A program made the position numbers and the translations under genes. Shown here in pieces: positions 59,001 through 64,000 of a DNA stretch of 64,000 bases (position 1 is the first letter of the stretch; every line of letters starts with the position of its first letter). The notes under the pieces are model-generated. The model searched no databases, had not been told where the DNA came from, and worked only from the letters and a program-made list of their open reading frames with translations. Source of the DNA: CAXTPV01 sp965276715 (GTDB lineage Bacteria > Pseudomonadota > Alphaproteobacteria > Acetobacterales > Acetobacteraceae). The stretch lies in assembly GCA_965276715.1 (NCBI GenBank), contig OZ255622.1, positions 1,054,001 through 1,118,000 on the forward strand. Reading direction: 5' to 3'.

Positions 59001-59408
59001 CGCCTCCGCCAGGATTGACGCCTCGAGCGCGAAGAAGATGAACGTGAACGACGCGTAGATCAGCGACGTCGCGGTGGCACCCAGATAGCCGAAGCCGGCG
59101 CCGCGCGTCAGCAGGTCGATGTCGATCCCCCGCCGCGCCGCCGCCAGCGTGATCGGCAGGCCCAGCGCGAACAGCAGCAGGCCCACCGACAGGATCGCCT
59201 CGATCGCGGTCCGCGTGCCGAACGACAGCGTGACCAGCGCCCCGATCACTTCGAGCGCCATGAACGAGGTCGTTCCGAAGGCGGTGTTGGCGACCCTGAA
59301 CAGGCTGAAACGACGCGCCGCGGGCGGCGTGAAGCGCAGCGCGTAATCCTCGATCGTGTCGTCGGCGACCCAGCTCTTGTAGGCGCGACGGAACGGCATC
59401 AGCCGCAT
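56088..59408 (-). CDS. NCS1-permease / histidine kinase / receiver fusion sensor
   Basis: About 1106 residues. The N-terminal half resembles NCS1 purine/cytosine permeases (12 helices; A-L-E-V-I-G-A, R-G-A-G-F-G-Y, I-N-V-T-N-A-Y-S-G-S). A Cys cluster follows near residues 490-530 (C-T-L-C-G, C-P-A-Y, C-S-L-C-C, C-K-D-A-C), then two membrane helices. The kinase has V-A-H-E-L-R-T-P-L-N near 670, N-L-L-S-N-A-V-K-F and G-I-G-L-G-L. A receiver domain (D-A-F-L-L-D-I-S-M-P) and a helical tail end the protein. It probably senses substrate binding or transport, in the manner of CbrA. ATG 59408 and ATG 59399 are both possible; ATGA overlap links it to the LuxR gene. Confidence 0.85.
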   Translation of the reverse strand: MRLMPFRRAYKSWVADDTIEDYALRFTPPAARRFSLFRVANTAFGTTSFMALEVIGALVTLSFGTRTAIEAILSVGLLLFALGLPITLAAARRGIDIDLLTRGAGFGYLGATATSLIYASFTFIFFALEASILAEALRDELGVPLALGQVLGVVVVVPMVLLGITFISRFQRATQPVWLLLTVVPVVAIVLRAPSGVQAWLGFAGAAPPRPALLAFGAAASVIVALVVQIGEQVDYLRFLPERTRANRVAWWAALLLGGPGWILPGIVKLLIGSLLAVVALRAGLDGPHRPFVMYGHAFGLLLPRGPARLLALLLIVVAQLKINVTNAYSGSIAWSNFFARLTRHYPGRAVWVGFNAAIALALMLLGVYPVIAHVLVCFSVVACGWIGALFADLAIARPLGLVPAVLDHKRAHLFDINPVGVGAMAAGTACGLFSLAGLFGTVLLAFAPFVALGVSAAVVPALAAATGGRTYVARKARRGWVAKAPVCTLCGNRYEPDDTAYCPAYRGAICSLCCTLDVRCKDACRPHARAGAGLERMLIRLGAVIGVDGAGRTIVRFTVRMALALALLGGLLVTIWLAASGGDAVRDARLRAALVHAFLVLAIVAGIIVWGLTLAEASRAAAFEENRRQTSLLEAEIARRVRTDAMLTRARQVAESANVAKSRFVVGVAHELRTPLNAVLGYAQLLELDPAVPPGRRDAVRAIRVGGEHLARLIEGLLDISKIEAGRIQIERRTVVFGDFLGQIADMFRMQAETRGIGFEYRAAENLPRAVAIDETRLRQVLINLLSNAVKFTDRGTVSLEIAKRGLVTEFAVADTGRGIAAADLARIFEPFERAGAGATQGIGLGLTITRLLVQIMGGEITLESEPGRGSIFRVRMLLTAAPDEAVRSTSRRVLRGYRGPRRTLVAADDDAQQRALLEEALVPLGFVLHAVPDGTGLLRLAAEAREVGRGVDAFLLDISMPPADGILDGWAVARRLRAMGETAPIIVISGHPEERAPDRTHDAFLGKPMSIQALRETIGRLLDIDWIDEEASAERTDLLTRALPDLRDMARIGHVRGLQARMAELASAAPADPTVAALDQAARSCRLDRIDALLAELIEGAAAP

Positions 59409-59503
59409 CCGCGACCGCGACGCCCGGCCTACGGCAAATGACTTATGTCCGTCCGCCTCGCCGCTTCGGATCATTCGCTCCCCGTCCGGACCAGGAGCCA
59501 ACG

Positions 59504-60736
59504 ATGCCCGACACATTGGTCAAGGTCGATCTTTCTCGGCCCGCGAGCGAGAACGAGAACATCCACAATCGCTGGCATCCCGACATCCCGATGGCAGCCA
59601 CCGTCGAACCGGGTGCGGACTTCATCATCGAATGCCACGACTGGACCGGGGGCCGGATCGGCAACAACGAGAGTGCCGACGACGTGCGCGACCTCGACCT
59701 GTCCGTCGTGCACTATCTGAGCGGGCCGATCGGCGTCCGCGGCGCCGAGCCCGGCGACCTGCTCGTCATCGACCTGCTCGATGTCGGCTGCTTCGAGAGC
59801 GCCGCCTGGGGCTTCAACGGCATCTTCTCCAGGAAGAACGGCGGCGGCTTCCTGACCGATCATTTTCCGGAGGCGCAGAAATCGATCTGGGACCTCGAGG
59901 GCATGTTCACCCGCTCACGCCACGTCCCGGGCGTCCGTTTCCCCGGCCTGATCCATCCCGGCCTGATCGGCTGCCTGCCCTCGCGTTCGCTGCTCGAGAC
60001 CTGGAACGCGCGCGAACGCGCGCTCATCGCGACCGACCCGGATCGGGTCCCGGCGCTGGCCAACCCGCCGCTCCCGCTCAACGCCCATCTCGGACGCCTC
60101 AAGGGCGACGCGCTCGCCGACGCGGCGTCCGAGGCCGCCCGCACCGTGCCGCCGCGCGAACATGGCGGCAATTGCGACATCAAGGACCTCTCGCGCGGCT
60201 CGCGCATCTATTTCCCGGTCTATGTCGAGGGCGCCGGGCTTTCGATGGGCGACCTGCATTTCAGCCAGGGCGACGGCGAGATCACCTTCTGCGGCGCGAT
60301 CGAGATGGCCGGATGGCTGCACATCAAGGTCGTCGAGATCATCAAGGGCGGCATGGACAAGTACGGAATACGCAACCCGATCTTCAAACCGTCCCCGATC
60401 ATCCCGCGCTTCGACGACCACCTGATCTTCGAGGGCATCTCCGTCGACGAGGCCGGCCATCAGCATTATCTCGACGTCACGGTCGCCTACCGGCAGGCCT
60501 GCCTGAACGCCATCGAATACCTCAAGAAGTTCGGCTATTCCGGCGCCCAGGCCTATTCGATCCTCGGCACCGCCCCCGTGCAAGGCCATGTCAGCGGCGT
60601 CGTCGACATGCCCAACGCCTGCGCGACACTCTGGCTGCCGACGAAAATCTTCGAATTCGACATCAATCCGACCGCCATCGGCCCGCGGCAATTCATCGAC
60701 GGCTCGGTCTCGATGCTGCTCTCGGCGGACCTCTGA
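59504..60736 (+). CDS. fmdA: Formamidase/acetamidase
   Basis: A 410-residue FmdA/AmdA-family enzyme: M-P-D-T-L-V-K-V-D-L at the start, P-G-L-I-H-P-G-L-I-G, E-H-G-G-N-C-D-I-K-D near residue 225, M-G-D-L-H-F-S-Q-G-D-G-E-I-T-F-C-G-A-I-E-M, and the C-terminal Q-G-H-V-S-G-V-V-D. The H-G-G-N-C-D and M-G-D-L-H-x-S-Q-G-D-G-E segments form the metal/acid active site in this family. It hydrolyses formamide to formate and ammonia. The ATG has an AGGAG site and lies divergent from the sensor kinase gene. Confidence 0.95.
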   Translation: MPDTLVKVDLSRPASENENIHNRWHPDIPMAATVEPGADFIIECHDWTGGRIGNNESADDVRDLDLSVVHYLSGPIGVRGAEPGDLLVIDLLDVGCFESAAWGFNGIFSRKNGGGFLTDHFPEAQKSIWDLEGMFTRSRHVPGVRFPGLIHPGLIGCLPSRSLLETWNARERALIATDPDRVPALANPPLPLNAHLGRLKGDALADAASEAARTVPPREHGGNCDIKDLSRGSRIYFPVYVEGAGLSMGDLHFSQGDGEITFCGAIEMAGWLHIKVVEIIKGGMDKYGIRNPIFKPSPIIPRFDDHLIFEGISVDEAGHQHYLDVTVAYRQACLNAIEYLKKFGYSGAQAYSILGTAPVQGHVSGVVDMPNACATLWLPTKIFEFDINPTAIGPRQFIDGSVSMLLSADL

Positions 60737-60738
60737 TC

Positions 60739-61032
60739 GTGCCCGCCTATGACTACGACTGCGCGTCGTGCGGCACCTTCACCATGATACGGCCGATGTC
60801 CGCCTACGCGGCGCCCGCCGACTGTCCCGCCTGCGGGACGAGTGCCGCGCGCATGATCGCGCTGCCGTCGCTTCCCTTGCTCGACCCTGGCCGCCGTCAC
60901 GCGCACGCCACCAACGAACGCAGCGCGAATGCGCCGGCGCGCGCGCACGCCGCCGGCTGCGCATGTTGCAAGCCCGCGAAACCTGCCAGGACAAGGGCCT
61001 CCGGCTCGCGACCCTGGATGATCAGTCACTGA
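60739..61032 (+). CDS. fmdB: FmdB-type zinc-ribbon protein
   Basis: A 97-residue protein with the FmdB zinc ribbon: Y-D-Y-D-C-A-S-C-G-T-F then D-C-P-A-C-G. A flexible Ala/Arg-rich region and a conserved C-terminal S-R-P-W-M-I-S-H follow. FmdB proteins accompany formamidase genes and are annotated as regulatory. The GTG start is two bases after the formamidase stop, so the genes are coupled. A C-A-C-C motif occurs near residue 75. Confidence 0.85.
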   Translation: MPAYDYDCASCGTFTMIRPMSAYAAPADCPACGTSAARMIALPSLPLLDPGRRHAHATNERSANAPARAHAAGCACCKPAKPARTRASGSRPWMISH

Positions 61033-61097
61033 ACCGGTCAGACGCCGCCGCGGAACCTGGTCTTCAGGCTGGCCAACCTGCAAGACGCGGGCGAGCC

Positions 61098-61128
61098 CGT
61101 AACGGATCGTTGATATTCGACCGTTACG
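61098..61128. promoter_or_regulatory. Inverted repeat upstream of the chemoreceptor gene
   Basis: CGTAACGG (61098-61105) and CCGTTACG (61121-61128) are perfect inverted arms 15 bases apart, 52 bases before the chemoreceptor ATG. The spacing allows an operator for a dimeric regulator or a weak hairpin. No T-run follows. Confidence 0.4.
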
Positions 61129-61179
61129 CTGCTGGCGAACATCGCTTGTCCAGAGCGGCGTCAGTTCGCCGGAGAGATC

Positions 61180-62871
61180 ATGCAACGCATCGTCCATCGC
61201 GTCAGCCTGCGCTCCAAGCTGATCGCGGCGTTTACGCTGATGCTGATGTGCACTGTCGGGCTGGGACTTTTGTCTGCCAGCCGGGTGTCGCTGCTGAACA
61301 CCACCGCGGCATTGGTCGGAACCGATCTCGATGCCGCCGGCGCTCTCGGGGCCGCGTCCCGCGACGGTCAAAAATTGCTGTCGCTCGGATTTGCCAGGCA
61401 CGCCGCCCCGAGCAACGCCGGGAAGGCGACGATTTCCCAGCAGATCAAGGACGCCACGGTCGATCTCGACAGGCGCTGGACGGCGTATCTTACCACCGGT
61501 GTCGATCAGGGCCAGGAACAGCGTCTCGCCGATGCAGTCCAAAAGACCTGGAAGACCTATCGCGACGACCTGCAGGAAGCGGCCGACATGGACCAGGCCG
61601 GTTCGAGCGACATGGCCGAGGCATTCCTCACCACCGACACCAACAGAGCGGCGACCGCGTTAGGCAAGGCGGTGGATGCCAGCATTGCGTATCAGAACTC
61701 GCAAGGGAGCGAGGCCGTCCACGCCGCCGCGAGGCTCGGTTCCACGACCCGGACGATGATCCTCGCGATCCTGGTGGTCGTGACCGCGCTCTGCGCAATC
61801 ATCGGCTGGCTGATGATACGCGCCATCTGCACCCCGATCTCGCGCATGACAGACGCGATGCGCCGGCTGGCCGAACGGGACCTGCAGGTCGTCGTTCCAG
61901 GCATCGGCCGACGCGACGAGTTTGGCGCGATGGCGGGAGCGGTCGCCATCTTTCGGGAAGGCATGATGCAAACCGATCGGCTCACCGCGGAGCAGGCGGC
62001 GGAGCGTGCCGCGAAGGAACAGCGGACCTTGAACCTCGACACGCTCCTGCGGAGCTTCGAACAGAAGGCCGGCTTCATGGTCGACCGCCTGGCCGACAAC
62101 TCCTCGCAGCTCGAGACGAACGCCCGGACGATGACGAACACCGCCGCCCGGACCGACAGCCAGGCCGTCACCGTCGCGGCTGCCGCCGAGCAGGCCAGCA
62201 CGAGTGTCCAGACGGTCGCCGCCGCGGCGGAGCAGCTCTCGGCCTCCATCGCCGAAATCAGCCGGCAGGTCGCCCAATCCGCGCAGATCACCGGCAAGGC
62301 CGTCGAGGACAGCCAGCGGACCGACGTCATCGTCCGGGCCCTGGCCGACGCCGCCGACAAGATCGGGCAAGTGGTCGGCCTGATCGCGAACATCGCGTCG
62401 CAGACCAACCTGCTCGCCCTGAATGCCACCATCGAGGCGGCACGGGCCGGCGATGCCGGCAAGGGATTCGCGGTTGTTGCCTCGGAGGTCAAAAGCCTCG
62501 CGACACAGACCGCCCGTGCGACCGACGAGATCGGGGTCCAGATCGCGCAGATCCAGGGCGCGACCAGGGAGGCGGTCGCCGCCATCCACGGCATCACACG
62601 CACGGTGGAGGAGGTCAGCTCGATCGCCGGCGCGATCGCCACCGCCGTCGAGCAGCAGGGCTCGGCAACCGCGGACATCGCGCGCAACGTCCAGCAGACC
62701 GCCCAGGCGGCGCAGGACGTGACCATCAACATCACCGGCGTCAGCCGTGCCTCGAACGAGGCAGGGACGGCCGCCGGTCAGATGCTGACGGCCGCGGGCG
62801 GACTATCCGAGCAGGCATGCGAACTCTCAGTCGAGGTCAACGGCTTCCTCGCCCGAGTGAGGGCGGCCTGA
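61180..62871 (+). CDS. Methyl-accepting chemotaxis protein
   Basis: A 563-residue receptor. Membrane helices at about residues 12-35 and 185-210 bracket a periplasmic four-helix-bundle-like domain of about 150 residues. A HAMP domain follows (R-A-I-C-T-P-I-S-R-M-T-D-A-M-R-R-L). The signalling domain has the hairpin tip I-A-N-I-A-S-Q-T-N-L-L-A-L-N-A-T-I-E-A-A-R-A. It passes ligand signals to CheA and CheW. There is no pentapeptide tether for CheR at the C-terminus. The adjacent formamidase operon suggests, but does not show, a link to amide or nitrogen sensing. Confidence 0.94.
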   Translation: MQRIVHRVSLRSKLIAAFTLMLMCTVGLGLLSASRVSLLNTTAALVGTDLDAAGALGAASRDGQKLLSLGFARHAAPSNAGKATISQQIKDATVDLDRRWTAYLTTGVDQGQEQRLADAVQKTWKTYRDDLQEAADMDQAGSSDMAEAFLTTDTNRAATALGKAVDASIAYQNSQGSEAVHAAARLGSTTRTMILAILVVVTALCAIIGWLMIRAICTPISRMTDAMRRLAERDLQVVVPGIGRRDEFGAMAGAVAIFREGMMQTDRLTAEQAAERAAKEQRTLNLDTLLRSFEQKAGFMVDRLADNSSQLETNARTMTNTAARTDSQAVTVAAAAEQASTSVQTVAAAAEQLSASIAEISRQVAQSAQITGKAVEDSQRTDVIVRALADAADKIGQVVGLIANIASQTNLLALNATIEAARAGDAGKGFAVVASEVKSLATQTARATDEIGVQIAQIQGATREAVAAIHGITRTVEEVSSIAGAIATAVEQQGSATADIARNVQQTAQAAQDVTINITGVSRASNEAGTAAGQMLTAAGGLSEQACELSVEVNGFLARVRAA

Positions 62872-62884
62872 TCGCGATACGATC

Positions 62885-63643
62885 TCAGGTGATGGTATAG
62901 CCGCCGTCGACGACGAGGTTCTCGCCATTGACCATCCCCGCCGCCCCGCTCACCAGATAAAGCACGGCGTGCGCGATCTCGTCGACCTCGGCGAACCGCC
63001 CGGTCGGGATCTTCGCACGGAACATCTCGCCCTTCTCTCCGGCCCACACCTCGCGCCCCATCGCCGTGTTGACGACGGTGGGCGAGATCGTGTTGCTCGT
63101 GATGCCGTAAGGGCCCCATTCGAGCGCCAGCACCTTCGACATCCCGATCACCGCGGCCTTGCTCGCCGTGTACGCGATGTGTCCCTCCATCGCGACGAGG
63201 GCCGCTTGCGAGGCAAGGCTGACGATGCGGCCATGGCGCCGCTCCATCATGTGCGGGCCGACTGCCTTGGAGAACAGGAACGCCGACCGCAGATTGACCG
63301 TCATCGTCGCATCCCACTGCGCGATCGTCAGATCCTTCGCCAGCGCGATCGGCGCGATGCCCACGTTGTTGACCAGGATATCGATCCGCCCGGCACGTCC
63401 GAGAATTTCCGCGACCGAAGCGGCAATCGCGTCCTCGTCGCCGACGTCGACCCCGAGGCCGAAACTCTCATGGCCGAGCCCGCGCGCGAGCGCATCGACC
63501 TGCTCGTTCTTGTCGACGAGCGCCACGCGTGCGCCACAAGCCGCCAGCAAGTTCGCGACAGCATGGCCGATGCCCTGTGCCCCGCCAGTGACCAAGGCCA
63601 CTTGACCGCCAAGGTCATAGGCCTTCGCGAAGCTCATTTCCAC
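62885..63643 (-). CDS. Short-chain dehydrogenase/reductase, polyol-dehydrogenase-like
   Basis: A 252-residue classical SDR with T-G-G-A-Q-G-I-G near residue 19, N-N-V-G-I-A, catalytic Ser in S-L-A-S-Q-A, Y-T-A-S-K, and S-P-T-V-V-N-T. Asp at the end of strand 2 (L-V-D-K-N) suggests NAD(H). The C-terminal V-V-D-G-G-Y-T is standard. Its likeness to sorbitol or tetritol dehydrogenases and the PfkB-type kinase gene upstream on the same strand suggest sugar alcohol catabolism. A dispersed repeat lies between them. Confidence 0.88.
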   Translation of the reverse strand: MEMSFAKAYDLGGQVALVTGGAQGIGHAVANLLAACGARVALVDKNEQVDALARGLGHESFGLGVDVGDEDAIAASVAEILGRAGRIDILVNNVGIAPIALAKDLTIAQWDATMTVNLRSAFLFSKAVGPHMMERRHGRIVSLASQAALVAMEGHIAYTASKAAVIGMSKVLALEWGPYGITSNTISPTVVNTAMGREVWAGEKGEMFRAKIPTGRFAEVDEIAHAVLYLVSGAAGMVNGENLVVDGGYTIT

Positions 63644-63686
63644 GTCACGCTCCTTTCCATTCAGAAGGCCGGGGCTTATCGGCGGT

Positions 63687-63728
63687 CCAGGGGCCCGGCC
63701 CCTGGTGGGGCTTGGGGCAAAGCCCCAA
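63687..63728. repeat. Bipartite palindromic repeat, copy D
   Basis: A perfect hairpin CCAGGGGC-CCG-GCCCCTGG at 63687-63705 is followed by TTGGGGC-AAA-GCCCCAA at 63712-63728. The second hairpin is a near-identical partner of the first hairpin in copy A. The element fills the short gap between the SDR gene and the kinase stop on the minus strand. Confidence 0.75.
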
Positions 63729-63734
63729 CACGAT

Positions 63735-64000
63735 CTAACCTCGCTTCAGCGGTATCCCGTCCATCGCCGACACAGTCGTCTCCCAATCCACGATCCCGGC
63801 GTCCGAACCCAGTCCGCCCGCGACGAGCGCGCCGCAGGTGCCGCCGAGCCGGGCGGCGCGCTCGATGTCCCAGCCATGATGGAGTCCGGCGATCACGCCG
63901 GCGGTGAAGGCGTCGCCACACCCGGTGGTGTCGACAACCTCGATGTCGTGCGCCGGCAGCCGGAACGAAGTCTCCGCCGTCACGACCACGCAGCCCTCGC
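63735..64000 (-). CDS. PfkB-family carbohydrate kinase, C-terminal part (cut by window edge)
   Basis: Only the last 88 or so residues are in the window; the stop is at 63735 and the start lies beyond 64000. The second PfkB signature is complete: E-V-V-D-T-T-G-C-G-D-A-F-T-A-G-V, with the catalytic Asp in G-C-G-D. This is the ATP/anion-hole motif of ribokinase-like sugar kinases. It lies upstream of an SDR on the same strand, with repeat copy D between them, so a polyol or sugar pathway is likely. The substrate cannot be read from this fragment. Confidence 0.9.
   Translation of the reverse strand, partial: EGCVVVTAETSFRLPAHDIEVVDTTGCGDAFTAGVIAGLHHGWDIERAARLGGTCGALVAGGLGSDAGIVDWETTVSAMDGIPLKRG

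Noticed and set aside
1..64000. CRISPR array, tRNA or rRNA genes, insertion sequences
   Set aside because: I found no regularly spaced direct repeats, no cloverleaf-like conserved tRNA ends, no rRNA core sequence and no transposase reading frame.

Overview
This 64 kb window is GC-rich chromosomal DNA, densely coded on both strands. It most likely comes from an alphaproteobacterium of the Rhodospirillales/Acetobacteraceae type. The inference rests on gene content: a PhaR-type polyhydroxyalkanoate regulator, a DUF2125 protein, an FtsEX-YdcF-PlsC envelope cluster, a cyanide-insensitive-type cytochrome bd, the order SUV3-like helicase / S4 protein / FdxA / CarD, many ATGA or GTGA start-stop overlaps, and intergenic bipartite hairpin repeats rich in GGGGC and GCCCC. 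I see no rRNA, tRNA, CRISPR array or intact insertion sequence.

Layout. 1-4.8 kb: a catabolic cluster (SDR, coniferyl-aldehyde-type dehydrogenase, Baeyer-Villiger-type monooxygenase, acyl-CoA dehydrogenase). 4.8-9.4 kb: envelope genes (PAP2, divergent FtsE and FtsX, YdcF, PlsC, DUF2125), with DnaA-box-like sites in one intergenic stretch. 9.5-12.2 kb: cydAB plus a 37-residue DUF2474-like subunit. 12.2-14.4 kb: phaR, gloB and a methyltransferase. 14.5-16.9 kb: a toxin-like gene with a damaged 3' end, a coupled membrane protein that may be its immunity partner, and a TMEM175-like channel. 17.1-21.1 kb: a secreted glycoside hydrolase with a ricin-type lectin tail and a protein of HAF-like repeats. 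21.1-23.6 kb: psd, pssA and a dimethylargininase-like enzyme.

23.6-30.2 kb holds six overlapping minus-strand genes for a complex I / group 4 hydrogenase-like membrane complex (Hyf B, C, E, F, G and I counterparts). The large subunit lacks the four NiFe-binding cysteines, the NuoB-like subunit has Ser in place of the fourth cluster cysteine, and both antiporter-like subunits lack the usual Lys/His proton-path motifs. This is the most unusual system in the window and fits best with the energy-converting-hydrogenase-related (Ehr) group.

30.3-42.5 kb is mostly purine catabolism: xanthine dehydrogenase-like genes (FAD subunit plus a fused Fe-S/Mo subunit), 8-oxoguanine/guanine-type deaminase, uricase, HIU hydrolase, OHCU decarboxylase and allantoate amidohydrolase-like protein. 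A DUF3830 protein, a large membrane protein and a tyrosine phosphatase-like protein lie among them, and no allantoinase is visible. 42.5-47.8 kb: surface polysaccharide genes (DegT aminotransferase, CapD-like dehydratase, GT4-type sugar-phosphate transferase) around a two-DTG lipoprotein. 47.8-55.2 kb: a small secreted protein, MarR regulator, M17 aminopeptidase, helicase, S4, FdxA, CarD and an SDR. 55.2-61.0 kb: a LuxR-type response regulator coupled to an NCS1-permease/histidine-kinase/receiver fusion, divergent from a formamidase-FmdB pair, which suggests sensing of a nitrogen-rich small molecule. The window ends with a chemoreceptor, another SDR and the C-terminal part of a PfkB-family kinase cut by the right edge.
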